From: Holothuria scabra
Lineage: Eukaryota; Echinodermata; Holothuroidea; Aspidochirotida; Holothuriidae
Direction: 5' to 3'
DNA: 64,000 nucleotides
Assembly: GCA_037179385.1 (NCBI GenBank)
Contig: CM074187.1
Coordinates: 1,116,001 to 1,180,000 of the forward strand
How positions within the stretch are numbered: the first letter of the stretch is position 1; every line of letters starts with the position of its first letter. Below, piece by piece: positions 24,801 to 39,800 of the stretch. Under the pieces are notes generated by a model that had not been told where the DNA came from, ran no database searches, and saw only the letters and a list, made by a program, of their open reading frames with translations. Position numbers and translations under genes: made by a program.

Positions 24801-27800
24801 CAGGAATAAATTCCGTCAGCACATTCGTCAATGTCTGAAGATGAAAAATAGGAAGGAAAAAGACAGATAAAATATTAAAACTAACTCTGGCGGCAAATGT
24901 TTTCACTAATTATGTTTTTAAAAGATTGAAAAGTATGAAGAAAGCACAAAACGGAAGGATCACGCTATTGCCGCCTATACCGAGAGGGTTATTTTATATA
25001 ATTTTATGCTCTATCAAACTGCTACTGGTAGCCTACATTCACATGATGCGTAAGTTTGAGTTTGAAAGGGATCATTAGGACTTTTTCACAATCTTTTTTT
25101 CACAAAAAATCTGCACCACAATTTATGATAACGAGTCAGAACTAGAGGGACGGGATCTGCCAACACAATCTAATACTGTAGTTGGCCACATTATAGAGAA
25201 GACTGACTGATCTAAAATATGAAGGTTGATTTTTAAATGAAAAACATTGCGAAAATCTCGAGGGAAATTATCAAATGATTAACGTTTCTCTTCACTTGAA
25301 ACGAACGACCTCTTCAACCTCTCTATATTCTGATAAAGAATCAGTTTGCAAAGGGAAATTAAAATGCTGGAATAAAAAGGTTAATGTGCACTCTGATTGT
25401 GCATTGAACTATCATCCTACTATCGTGAAAAGAGCAACTGATACGAAATGTAAGGACACACATGCACTTGTGGACAAAAATTGTACAATTGCTTAAATTT
25501 TATGAAAACTAAAAATTATGAAATTAAAACCTTCTACACCTCGCATTCAATTCATTCGAACTTCAGTATTTCTGGTTGACACTTACCAGAGCAAGTAAAT
25601 CCATCTCCGCTAAAACCAGAGAGACAAATGCAAATGTATGATCCAGCAGAATTGGTACAATCCGAGTACACAGAACAGTTGTTTAAGCTGGACGAGTCAC
25701 ATTCATTCACATCTGAAAAAACAGAAATGATATTTTCTCTCAAGATGGACAAATTTGCAGTTTATATATCCATAGCAATATGCAATAAGCCCAGCAAAAC
25801 CGTTCGTTGTGGGAGTTGTAATAATTGTTATTTGGTATGAACATATATACCGGTACCAGTTACAATTTATACATATAAAGAGAAAGCCGTCGAAGCAAGG
25901 AGCTATTATTCAGCCGTTTAATGTGACTTCTTCCAAAAAACAGCTCATTGTGATGATTTCGTCTTATTACATTACAGTTGATGGAGGTAAGATCAAATAA
26001 ACAGGAAATTAATCTCAAAAAAGTCTAGAAGATAAACTCTACTTCTATTACAGTGTCATGCTTGACTATATGCAGGGACTATATGCAGGGACTATATGCA
26101 GTTCTAAAATGCTTTCCGAAGTAATCATTATCGTTGTATGAGCAAAACCTTTTCAGAAGACTCATCCATTGAACTCTGATTAGAAAGCATAGACGTACAA
26201 GGCCGTGCGAGAAGAAGGGATTTGCCTTTTTTGAAAATGAAGCATGAAAAAGTTTCCTGCAAAAGTGTTCCAGCACCCCTAAATGAAAGTGTTCCTCTAC
26301 GCACATACCCGAGCCACAAGAATGGTCACATCAGTGTAGAGATTGGCGTACCTAGGAGGTTGGTCTATAGGAGAGGGTTTCGTTTCGTTTATTTTCCAAT
26401 TGAAATGCATAAACTTATTTGCGTAAAAGAATTGCAGATAAATAATTGATAGAGAACCAAAAGAAAAAAAAAGAAACCAGATAAAGCTAAAGGATTTTCC
26501 ACTCTGGTAAAATCCAGAGTTTCTGTTTGGAAGTAATAAGCAATACATTATGCAGCTATAAACACATATAGGATGTGTTTGAATTAAACATAAGGAATTT
26601 ACGGCTAATAATAATAGGCTCCCCCTTTTTGTCATTTTCAAGGAGCGAAGATGCAGCGTTGTGAAAAGTTTTCGACTTCGACAGAAATAACGCTAAAGGT
26701 TTAGTTACGATGGTTTATTAAGGTAATTATTTTGTCCTTTAATTCAAGACCTTTGTACCTAAAATTTGCTTGGGGAATTTTCAAATAGTGATATCCAAAC
26801 GATTAACGTTAAAGAATGAAATATCATTAAATTACGTCTCTGAATGATACACTCACCGATACAAGATCTTTGGTCTTCTCCTATCTCGTATCCATCGTGG
26901 CATAGACATTCATATCCAGGCACAGCATTAACACAGACCCCGTGATCTGGATCACACAGGTGACCATTGTTACATTCGTTGACATCGTTACAGACTGTGT
27001 TGTTACTATCCGAGAGTGTGAAACCATTGAAACATCGACAGGTCTCATTGCCGCTGTTAGGTTCACGGAAACACATCCCATTTACACAGTGGTTGACTGA
27101 GGTACACTGGTCTTCAGCTAATTTTGGGATGAAGTGCCAAGTACCAACATTTTAAAACGTTGTTTCAAAATGATAAAATGGATTGAAATAGGTGGTAATG
27201 ATATAATAAAAAAATCGGTATCCAAAGGAATAAAAATCGGAATGATTTTGAAAAAGCTTTCACACAAAATACTAATTTTTATTTGCGGGAACTGACTGCA
27301 TTAATTTTAGTAGAAAATGCATTTTTTCGTGGGGTACTTTAAAGGTAAGCACGTGTTTAATTATCCTTAACTTTTGAAGAAGTTTCAAGAAGTTTAGTCA
27401 GTGGAGACAATTATCTTGATTACTCAATGGAATGAACTAAATTTAAACGCGTGACATAACCCATTTAAGACTACGAACTACATCTTTCAAAAAACTTACC
27501 AAAACAGCTGTATCCATCCTCTCCAAGAACAAATCCAGGATCGCAGGTACATTGGTAACCAGGCACAGTATTTACACACAGCTGACTGCAATCATCTATC
27601 ACCAACATGCATTCGTCGATATCTACAAAGAAAAACAAAAAGTTGCCTTGTGAGCGAGTTATATACTAAGCTTGAAATATAACTACTACTCTAAATGGAA
27701 ATCAGGGAACCAATTTCTCGCTTTCGTTGAACGCTGCCGAGTAGACTAGGTATTTTGATTAATTTAGCAAATGTAAATGGAGCTCCATCTTGAAAATGTT

Positions 27801-30800
27801 ACTAGCCAATGGTGCGTTGGCGAGAGGCTCAAGGTTGTCTAGCCTTGTTTAAAGTGAATTAACATTTGATGTTTTCTTTGCAGTGAGGTTAAGTACCTGC
27901 CAGAAACAAGTTCGAGATAAGTATTTGTAATGAATTATTTCGTAATTATACCTGTATACGGAATGCCAGCTGAAATTTAGAATTATTGACAATAATGGCT
28001 GCATTTAAATATATTTGAATAAGACGTGTTGTAATTGTGTCTTACCTGAGCATGTCACTCCGTCTCCTTGGTAACCCTCAGTACATTCACACAGATACGA
28101 GCCATCGGTGTTTGTACAGTTTGCGCGCACAGAGCAAGGGTCAAAGGCACACTCATTCAAATCTGAAAAGAAATATTATTTATTTTTGGACGTTGTAAAA
28201 GATATCAATTTCAATTTAGCTTTGAAAAAAAAAGCATATGAAGGCGATTTCTTATAGACGAAGATTGAAGATAAATACTTTTATCGAAAGAGATTTCAGA
28301 AATGAGGTGCCAATGTGCATGCTACATATGAACTTAGCTACTCACCTGTGCACGTTCCGTTGACTTCAACATATCCTTCCTTACAGCGGCACATGTAACT
28401 GCCTTCAGTGTTGAGACAGTCGGATACGTCATATTTACAATTAGCTGATCCTGTTAGGCATTCATCTTCATCTACAAGAAAAAATGCAAAAGTGTCTTTA
28501 TAAATTTGTTTTCATTTTGCTGTTTTCCGGTATTTGCGATATTTCCTTCACCTTTTAATTATTGTGTACCATGAATAACCGAAAGTAATAGAAATTATTG
28601 GGATTGGACGAACGAAGTTGGTCTATGTAAAAACCGCACGGTCTCCTATTCCCTAACATCTAGTCCAATAACCTGAGAGGATTAACCAGAGAGATACCCC
28701 TCGGAATTTTCTCCCCTACACAGTTAAGGTTCGTCATTGACGTAATACGTTTTACACCTTTGACCCCAATCTGGAACATGTTTGCTCCCTCTGGAAAGTT
28801 TTTGCCCCCTAAGTCCCTCTGTTCTTTACTGGGCTATGCATCCGAAACTTACCAAGACATGTCACACCGTCACCAATAAAACCAGCAGGACAAGTGCAGA
28901 CAAAGCTTCCATTGTTATTTTCACATAATGCTCGTGGATGGCATCCTATGGTACGTCGATCACACTCATCAATGTCTACGCAGGTGATACCGTCCCCTTC
29001 CCATCCGCTGTCGCAATAACAAGCATAAGACCCCACTGTATTTTGACACGATGCATGCTCCCCACAGTCGTTCAAGCCTTGGATGCATTCATTGACATCT
29101 GAACAAAAATATATTTTGACTAGTCAGACAACAGTAGAAACATTACAAATGTAAGATGAAAGTACAAGAACAAAAAGCAAAGTTGTGTATTCACTTTTCA
29201 AAGCAACTTCGGTTTTCGTCTCGAATATGCTTTCTATTACTACTACAATAATTTATATCATAACCTACACAATTCCTTCAAATAGTCCACTTATCCAAGT
29301 ATTTCTTACCGTTGCATATCAGACCTGTTCCATCATATCCGTCTAAACATGAACACTGGAAAGACCCAGGAGTATTGTAACACATGGCTTGCATCGAGCA
29401 AGGATAAACACTATCTCTGCATTCATCGATATCCTGACATGATGAGCCATCTCCATTTAGGTCCGTGAACCCGCTCTGACACGTACAGTTGTAACCTCCA
29501 TCCGTATTTGTGCAACTCGCAAAGTCACTGTCGCATGTATCAGTGTGCCGATCACATTCGTCGATATCTGAAGCAAATTATTAATGAAGTTTCCTTGTTA
29601 ATTTGAAAGTCATCAGTTACAAGAAATGATTTGCCTACGATCAGATGGCGTCGTGAGTTTATAGTCAACATCCTTTAAATGAAAGAGAAAATTTGCAAAA
29701 ACCTATGTGCCACAAAATGTAACTATTTACTCGATATTTTAATTTTTATATTTATAAAATTTGATATCAAAAGAGACCCAGGGAATTCCTAATAGTATGA
29801 GAAATACTCACCCTTTCCGGTAAAAGGGTTTAATTTTACTCAAATTGTCAATGAATTGTTCAGATTAAGGCGAGAGTTTATGATCTACCGTATTCATAGT
29901 GGCGGGCATTTCCCCAGGATTTTTTCCTTTTCCAAATTTGCCCGAAAGTTAGGTCAGTTGGGAATTAAACTTCACTTTCATCCAGAGATATGCTAAAACC
30001 TCAGAGCTTCGGAGAGCTCCACCTCCTGGACCCCAACCACCAGCAACGGACACTTTGAGCTCGGTTTAGGCCTGTTCTCGAAACTGTTTGTCACCCAACA
30101 TTATCCTTTGTTTTCAGTTTGCCCTCCAATTTTGAAATTCTGGTGCCGACATTGCGTATTCACTGGAAATTAATCTGAATATGTAAAAACTTCTTCTGAA
30201 AAAGCTACACTGGTAAGCAAGGGAAACGGTGTAGAAAATGCCAAAATGGAACCAAAAACCAACTTTCCCAATCAAATAAAGATAAAATTCTCACCAAGAC
30301 ACTGGCTTCCATCAGGATGTAGTTCATATCCGCTGGAGCATTCACAATCATAGCTTCCTAAGTTATTTTGGCAGGATTGCTGACAGGTATTATTTTCGTA
30401 ACTATAACATTCATCAAGATCTGAAAAGATAGAAGTAACCGTCTGACTGATATCATCATTCTTTACAAATTTAATAAGAATCTTACAAAAATATGAAAAC
30501 TTCATCTAAACTTGTAAAAGTACTCACATTCTTTTTTGTAATATATGTGTAGCTAAATGCATAGTGAATATGTTAACCTAATGTTCACTTAAAAGAAAAG
30601 CTATACTTAACTGTAAAACAAAATTCTATGAAATTCTTTAAAAATTCTTTAGAAATATGAGCAAAAATATTGCTGGAATCTGTTGAATAATCTGCACATT
30701 TTGTCTGCACAATTCATTCAAATTTTAAGTTCTTTTTAGGATTTTACCTAGCAGTTGTAGTTGAAGTGTTAAGCACCCCGTCTCCCAACAAAAATATAAC

Positions 30801-33800
30801 AGGTAACAGTTTTTTTTTAAGTCCAGCAAAACTTGCAAGAACTTCAAGGTACAATTTTGATAAACAATTTCGCACTTTCTACCATCGGCTGCGTAGCGCA
30901 TGTCCTCAATTTCGGGAGACTCTGTATGCTACAACATTTTGAGCGATCTACAAGGGCTAAGAAGTCCTCAATGAGAAAGGCAAGTTTAAGTATTCTTTGA
31001 TTAGTGAAATTACCTAAATTCCACCCTACATTGCGGGCATATACGGTACTATAGTCCTAATCAATTTGCTTAAAGACTTCGAATGAAAATGAAACAAGAA
31101 TGAATTTGTTATATATCGACATTTTAAATCTTTAGTGCAATGCAATTTACCCCAACATTTGAATCCAGTTCCGACTAGACCAGGAGGGCAGGGACCGCAT
31201 GTTACATTGGCCTCTGGAGCAATACTGTCTTTGCAAGTTACACCCGGGTAACAGGGATTATCCAAGCACCCATCGTAATCCTCGCTACAATCATCCCCGG
31301 TCCATGCTGGTGGACAGATACAGGACACAACCTGTTTTGGAGACAAAATTTCAATCTATGAATCGTGAACCATATGAATCATACAGAATTCTCTCATTTC
31401 TTTCATGATTTCCTCGTACTTTACAATGAGACAAAAGATACCTTTGCTTAAAAGATATCGAAACCTTTTATATTTTGACAGATTCATCAAGGAAAAACTT
31501 ACGGCAAATTTGTCTTCTACAAGGTTAGAATTTTCGACAGGACTCGAGTAATCACAGACGCCTCCATTTTTGCAGTCACAAAGTAGAACATCTACTTCCA
31601 CAACGGAAATACCTCGTCCGTCTGAAGCAGAGAAACCGAGTCTGACCTGATTGGTGTTATAAGGAGTCCATTTATATACAGCTTCTGTATCGCAAAAGAC
31701 AGGAACATTTATTTAAAACAAGGAGCTAACCAAGACAGACAATGTGAATTTCACAAAATTCGAATAAAGGCAACGGTTTCACTACTTGTCCTAACGTTAC
31801 ATATAGATGGCAAGCAAGGAAGGGTCAGAACCGCCACAGCAAGTGCTCCGTACCACTCTTCACTTTTCAACGAATACTAAAAATGGAGAAATGAAGATTA
31901 GAAGAAAAGAGAAACCAAAAACCCAAACAAACAAACAAACAAAAAATGCCCCAACGTAGGCTTGTTTGTAGTGTTACTGTGAGAGCCCATGAAGTGCTTA
32001 ACTTGATTGGAAACTGGGCCGTGAAAGTCCATCTAAAGAACTACTTCAAAAGTTGACAACTAAAGCCCCAGAGTGCATCTAGAGACACGTCGTAATATTC
32101 AAACAATTCCTCAAAGGGGTCACTCCATAGCCCAGTTCCGACCGTAAGGTCTTAAAAATTGGCTCCGGCGGTTCCTGTGTCCATAATAATGATTTTCTAA
32201 GGTCGTTAGAAATGAGTTTTGAGTTTACCTGTGTTTAAAAGTTTAGTCGGTGAAGTTGTGTTTTCTATGGTCTGCTGCCAGTCGTAGGTTATCACATCAC
32301 CATCTCGATCATAAGCTTGTACCGTGATCTCAGACTCAATACCAACTTGAGCTAAAACTCTCCTGTCTGTAGAACCTCCAGCGGTCATAACATTTGTGAT
32401 GTTTGGTGGATAGTTTGCTGTAGATGCAGAAAATTTAAAACTTCTGTCATTTAATTTGAAGCAGATGCAATGAAGTCTTCTTGCTTAGTGATTTTAGTCC
32501 ATCATTATCAGGTTAATACATGAACGTTGCAAGTGATCAACGGGGAAGATAACACAGGGAGACTGCTATTAAAGTTAAGGACCCAACGAAATGTTTTGCA
32601 ACCTTATCTTGGTACCTGTTAAAATGACATTGAATACTATTTTGGTGTCCAGCCTTAGGCTTAGTGGGGTGGGGTTGGCGATGAGGAGCGTTACGGACAG
32701 TACATCCAATCAACCATGTTTTCAAAATGAAAAAAATCTAAAGGTAAATATAAATCCTTTCCCCTCAAATCTTCAATCGGTTTAATTTCTAAATGTTCAG
32801 TCAAACCCTTATCTGAGGCTAGGAGTCCTTTGATTTCTTCAGTCTGTCAGTACTATCAGCATAATTATACTCTGGTTCACAAACAGTATAAACCACTTAC
32901 AAAGCCACTGTGCGTCATCCTGAAGAATGACATTAGTCTTTCTTGTCAATGCTCCGGTGGTAATGCTCTTAGTAGCTAAACTGTCAAAGAGACATGCTTC
33001 ATCTCCATCACATACTAGCTCTGCCTCCCATAGAAGGGTGTTGTTCTCATACATCAGCAGTAGCTCATCGAAAAAGACCGGCATAAAGTCCATGTCATTC
33101 AATTCAAACCAAGTTACATTGTCTCGATATGTAAACAAAGTTGTTTCTTCAGTAACACGCCCTGTAAAGAAAAATACCGTAAACACATGTTATTAAACAA
33201 GTGGTGTCTTCCCTTCTCCGTTGCTTATGCTGCCCACCAAGCGTAATGACAGAAGGTTCCATTTTTTGAGTTTTCGGTTTAATATATTTTAACATATAGC
33301 AATCACGTAACATAACCCAATAATTTTATTTAATTGTGCGGCCCTCTCCTTCCAAAATGTGCTAGATAGTAAAACGCCTTCAGAGCAGTTAACATAAACT
33401 TACATGACTGTCCAAAAACAAATAATTCTCGATCAGTCAAATTTCTTCCGTCTTGAATAGAAAGTTGCGTTCCATTTCTCAAGAGAAAATCATCAGTATA
33501 GTCTCCATTCCACACTCCTGCATCAATAACCCCAAAGGAAGGAAAATATTACAAAACACAGCTTAGGAAGGAACATCCATATTTATTGCAGCATATGCCT
33601 ATGGTATCTCATGAACGTAGAGAAAGAGCCGGGTTTTAGCATGAGCCCTAAGTATAGAACAATATCAATGAACATTTTTTCAACATTATCGTTCCTATCT
33701 ACTTAAAGAGCAAGAGCAGTCCCCCACAATTATTTCGAAACAACGGCTAATTATCACAATTTCCTTCTTATCCCTCTTAAAAATATCTTTCATAACGTTT

Positions 33801-36800
33801 TAGGACTTAATCAGTGCGTATTCAAGGTACCCCAGGAAGCAGTTACCAAGGGTACATATCACATTTGAGGAGACAAAAAATGTCACATGAATCTCCAGAG
33901 CCAATCAGGAAACAGGACAGTCTACTACACCACTTCAAGTTGGGGTGACTGCTCTTGACCTTCAAAGTCAATAATCGGATGATTCCTAGCCTTTGCCATT
34001 CTACGGCATTGTTCGGTACCTTGGAAAAATAGTCATGCATTAATTAATTCTTTACTTAGTATGAGCTTATTCTAGCTGTAATAATACACAGAAAAACAGG
34101 ATTGTGAATGTAAAAATTTCATCCGCTCAGCAGAATTTTGTGGTCTAGCTGATACAGATTCAATTAAAGATGGTAACAGGGTTTTAGGAAATTACATGCG
34201 TTTTAAATACATGAAAAATGCTTTTCGTTGGTAGGCAATCTGTTGTAATAATCCATATCATTGTGGATTCTGTTTCAGCCTTTGCGAAACATTCACATTA
34301 AAATGTCGAACCCAAATTGAAAGGAACAAAGACTAAGAGCACTTAAATAAAAAAAAAAAAGAAATATTGAACCAGTGTATTCAAAAGTAACTATTTGGGG
34401 CTGAAAGTAACTATAGTTCATCGTTTGACCATACTTTGGCCAAGTGCATATGTGAACCAATTTTGTTCAAATTTGAATGGGTTCTTTTATAGTATAGTCC
34501 TTACCGAACAAGCCCTCAGTTTGGTTTCCTGAAAATGATTCGGGAATCTCAAAAAATATATCTAGTACTCCTGGCGTTGTCATCGCAACTGAAATAGATA
34601 TACCTAAACTCCAGTAGGCAACAAGTCGTTCAGAAGCATTCAAGTTGACATTAGTGTAGTTACCACTATCGACTTCTAAGAAGAAGTCAGGGTCATTTTC
34701 GGAGAAAAATGGAGCTGAAAAGATAAAACCAAGATGAGGAATAAAATTGGATGCCTAACTAAATAAAAAGCTATAACTATTCGACAATATTTTAAACTGT
34801 ACAACGTATCACAGTAGCGTATCGAGGAGGAGCATTGCGTCCCTTACTGGGGCAAATCTTATTAAGTTGCCAAAAATAATATAATATTTAAACTAGATTT
34901 GTCCCACCAATTTTCAAGGGGTGGTGCGGCCGTTTGACTTTCCCAGGTTGGCGATCACACATAGTTCTGGATTCAACCACTTGAGAGAAATTCAGGTCAC
35001 GGAACTGAACGTTGTCATATTATTTATTACATGTTCAGTTTTTATGCTTTCTATGTTACGTGGTCTACCATGTTGCAGTTCTTAAATGGTCAACTAAGAC
35101 ATCGAATCAATTCTTTACAATATAATCATGAGGTGCGTCTACTGTACGTCTGCTGTCCATTGTTATATATAGTTTTGTATACAACGCCTAGGGCCAACAT
35201 AATAGTATTTCACTCTTAGGAATTAATATTCAAGTCATAAACAAGACCCGGAGCATTTGAACTATTTGCAAAAGGTTTTCATTGTATTACAAGAAACAAT
35301 GACTTTGCATAGTCATACACCCATCTAAAGCACATGTATGCAAAAGTGGTTACATTGATGCCCTATTTTAGTAAAGTTGCACCATTTGAAATATCACTCA
35401 TCTTGTCATATTTACAATTTTCTGAACGTCTATTAGCATTGTACCTTCAGTAAGGTTAGCTTTGGAGTAGTAATCCGTGCCGTTCACGATAGCATAGAAA
35501 TTAGTTCTATCTTCATTCAAAGTAATTTCAACCTAGGAGACAAAAACAAAGTAGAATTGGTCATATTAATAAAAACTGCCGATAAATGTTTAAGCAAAAA
35601 CAAACAATTTGATAAAAATGATTCAAATTGCCAAATGAGCGAATACAACTTACAGTGGTTGATCCCCTAACCGTAGCAGCAAATGCAGTAAATACTGTTC
35701 CATTGACAGCGTCACCATCAGACCACGCCCTTTCCATGCGACCTTGTAGTTCAAACTTGCCAAAGTTGAATTGTATTAAAGTGAACTCTCCCAGACCGTT
35801 GAATGTATATGCATAGCCATCGAGGGTACGCATATGAGGATCACCAAACATCCACCCTGTCCTAGGCGGCAAGTAGCCATCACAGCTGCCAGCTGGTCTC
35901 TTTTCTTCATAATATTCGCATAATGCAGGATCCTCTGACATAGTACAGCAGTAGTAACGAGGGAGAAGATCATCATCTGAAAAGTAATATTTGCATGCAT
36001 TTCATTTTAGCCATTTTACCCGAAACAACAAAAATATTTAAAATCGAATTAAAATCGTTAAATTATGTTTGCCACATCCCGAACGTATCACCACTCTGTG
36101 ACCGCACAGCAACCAGGGTAGCCGATTGAACCGAGTATAAAAATCGTCATTACCCCGAGGAGGCCAAATAAGGGCCATTCATTTGTGTACTGTCTCCTTT
36201 AAATTATCGAAAACCTTCAGTTTTAGCACGAATTTAAAATAAAGTTGGCCACTTTTTAAAGCAATCTATATGGAAACGATCTCATGTTTGATTGCAGACT
36301 TACTCAACCAGTCTTCGTATTTCGCTTCATCTACCATGCTTCCGGACACATACTGGTGTCTTACAACAAACGAACTTAGCCAAAGACTCTCGTATCCCTC
36401 CACTAGTGAATGATCATCTCGGTAGCAACAGTGCATTCCTCCTCCATTTTCATTGGCGAGCGTAGTTTGGAGGCAGAAAGATTCACCTATGAGGAACATG
36501 ATGCGAATGATAAAGGTTAATTAAAGTTCGTAAGCTATGGCGTGCTTGAGGATGGTAATATCGCAGCAAGTTTATTTATTGCTATTAAGTAGCATATACA
36601 ATGATAAGTCTTTAGAATTGAAATATTTATTAACAAACCTTCCATATTTTCTATGTCGTCTAGAATACTTTTAGGGATTCGTCGCAGATTTGTATTTGAA
36701 ACAGAAGGTCTTCCTCTACGGGCATAAGAATTATCAGTCCTCCCTTGATCAAATCCGCAAGCACAGGTACCCAATGTGCGATCCCATGTTGATGGGTCAG

Positions 36801-39800
36801 GTTGTTGGTAATACCAGTCGAAGCACATTTGTTTGTAGTTGATCGTATCTAAGGTGTTATTTTCGAGCCTAAAAAACCATCTTCCTTGTAAGCCAGTGTT
36901 CCCTACCAGCTGATCTGGTCGATATTTTGATATTTGGTCAGTGAAAGGGCTCTCCAGCTGAGCGTTTTTGTACCACGTACCACTGTTATACCCGATGAGG
37001 GCGTCTTTATTGTAGATCAAATCTGTATTCCAAAGCATCTCATCCTCACGATAATGGAACAAAGAAAATCCAAAAGTGCCATCTGTGGCTAGCACCAATT
37101 GAAATGTATTTGACTGCAAAAAAAGTGCAGCAAAATATGTTAAGATTTTAACTATAGGTTAATATTAATGTATTTTAGGATTAATTCAAGATATTGATTA
37201 ATTCATTGCTGAACTTTGTGGCTGCTTTAATAAAATACCGTTATTCTGTTGAAATGTTGTAATATTTGAGTCAGCATTTGTCCGTGTGATTCAGAGGTAG
37301 TCTTAAAGCACGGGGCTAATCCATTACAAGTTTGAAGTAAAACAAGAGGACAATCTGCCAAAATATGCCAAAGTTAAACTTAAATCTCTCATTGCCTTAG
37401 AGTAGGCAAAGAACGAGTGAGTGAACAAGCTATAATTTATCACATACAGATACACACCTGTTAACCTTGAAACTTATGTTTATATTTCTCATAACTGGAT
37501 CATTAAGAAACTATAGGTACTTACAATGTAATTAGAAAAAGCGATTTTCTGATTTTAATATTTACCGTGTTTCCAACAAACTCGGCTCTATAAGCTGGTA
37601 TTTCTTGCCATGTCACCACAAGCATCCAATTTGCATTGAAAGTAACATTTAAACTTTCAAGACTGTCATCATAAGAGTTGATTCTACTAGACGCTTCAGC
37701 TAATAGGGCGCTTTTCTCGCTTGAAATGTTGTTGCCAACACCATCGTATACCTTGTGAAGAAAAAAATCTTTTAAAAAATGCATGTTCAGTGACATAGGT
37801 AACGTACATCCTTTCGTCCGTGATAAATACAACGGGTCTTTTCAAAATATGACAAGGAAACCATTAAAGTTTAAAGTCTAAAAAATTCTAGTCCCCTCGA
37901 CTCTCTGGGGAAGGAGCTAAGGGACAAAATCAAGCTTTACATCGAGAAGAAAAATAAGTACAGGAAAGAAATAACAAATAAAGAAAACCACCCTCTTTAA
38001 CACCAACCATTCCAACTGTGTAGTCCTCTGATTATTACATTGTGGGGCTGTTGTTGAATAATGCCTAATGTAAAAAATGTACTTAAACGACATCAATTAT
38101 TTGGAAGATGTTCACATGCAATGAGTATTTTCTTTATGATATACCTGATAAAATACTTCTCCCTGGTTAGTTGTAAGATCAGCATCTGCCCAAAACGGTG
38201 CGACTATTCGCTCGCTGTGTTCTGAATTAAAACCGTCCTGAAATGGGTGTGGATAGCCGTATTTCTCTTCATTTTCCCTTGTAAAGAGCAGAACTCCGTT
38301 TGCTGTGAACTAATATCAAAAGCGAAGATGTTTGTTGACAGTGTGACATTACAATCAGCTTACATTTGTCTCAGACTGATGTGAGAATTTAAATGGCACA
38401 AAGCAAACAATGAGCGCATCGAAAGTAAAAACAAAAAAACGCTGACAAGATCAAAGATGCCAACAGAAACTTCCAGAAGCAAATTTGATTAAGATATTAA
38501 ATTTAATTGTAATTTCTCTACGGAAAAGGAATGTGAACGTACGGCTTAATCATTATACACTAAAGACAGTATGCTGAACTGATTCCTCTACTATAAGTTT
38601 TGCAATACCAGACTTATTTCGCTCTACTAAAGTATATGATATTAAGACCATCGGATGGGACCACGGCAAGTCTCCCTTATTTTCGTTAAAAACAATAGTA
38701 TTTTATACATACTTGAACCGTAGTAAATGGTTACAAGCTGGCAAGTGCAAGAAAAAACTCCTTTTTGCATGTCCGCGGGCGATTGTAGGACGCCGAAAGT
38801 TCCGACATTATTAACATTTTTCGTTGACAAAAACAGTAGTTTGTGTCAACTCAGCAGATTACTTGTGCTACAATGGATTGCATTTAAAACGTCACAACTA
38901 TCCAAACGTTGGCAATTGTTGCTATAGACCTTTTTCACACGACCTCATCAGACAGAAAAGGCGCCCTCTAATGAAGGCAATCGCTTATTCTTGCAACTTT
39001 CATTAAGATATCTAAATAAAGACAACTGACGAACCGGTCTGATATTATCGTATTGTTCTATGCACGTATTCAGTCTACGTCTTACGTGAATTTAGTGAGA
39101 ACAATTAGTTAAAATGGATTTATATGCGAATATGTAATGTAACTGTCGGGTAGGGGAGATACCTCTTACAGACCCCCTGATAGTATGATTAGTGGACTGA
39201 CCACGCCACCTTGCAGTTATTCAGGTGCTCTCTCGAGCAAATTCAAAAAGGTTTCTCCTGTGCAAAAATATTCCAAAAGGCTAGTTTCGAGGAAGTTGAT
39301 CTGAAATTATTTTACTGTTGACTCTGAAGTGTTATTTAACGTTAAAGATCATAAGGACGAGGGTTTTGATCTGGTTTTGGTTGGGAAGGCGGAAAAAATT
39401 TTTCAACAGGCGGGACCTAAGATCGTGTCACTGACCAGACTCTTCTGTGAGCAATGAACCCATACAAATAAGAGCGCACACGTATGCACACACAAACAAA
39501 CACCCTCACATCGACGGACATCAACGCAAAACACAGGTAGCTGTAGATGGCGCATTATAAATGCAGTATTATTATTGTATTATTATAACTTTGATAGGCT
39601 CAAACTGTCGTTTTATCGACGTCCTAAAGCCATCTGCGAACTACAATGTTTCATATTCTTTATTCTGAAGGCCTTGGGGTTGATGAAGTGTTGTCCTTAA
39701 GTGGACGTATAGCTTCTTCGGGAAGCAGTTTCAAGTTGGGTTTCGCAGAACGGCCCTTTGCCAGAGGTTCGGGAGGACTTTGGAAAAAACTATTTTCTTT

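Noticed and set aside
26297..26641. A 114-codon minus-strand frame in the intron between exons 27 and 28
   Set aside because: No domain or cysteine pattern, and flanking exons join in phase. Probably chance in AT-rich DNA.
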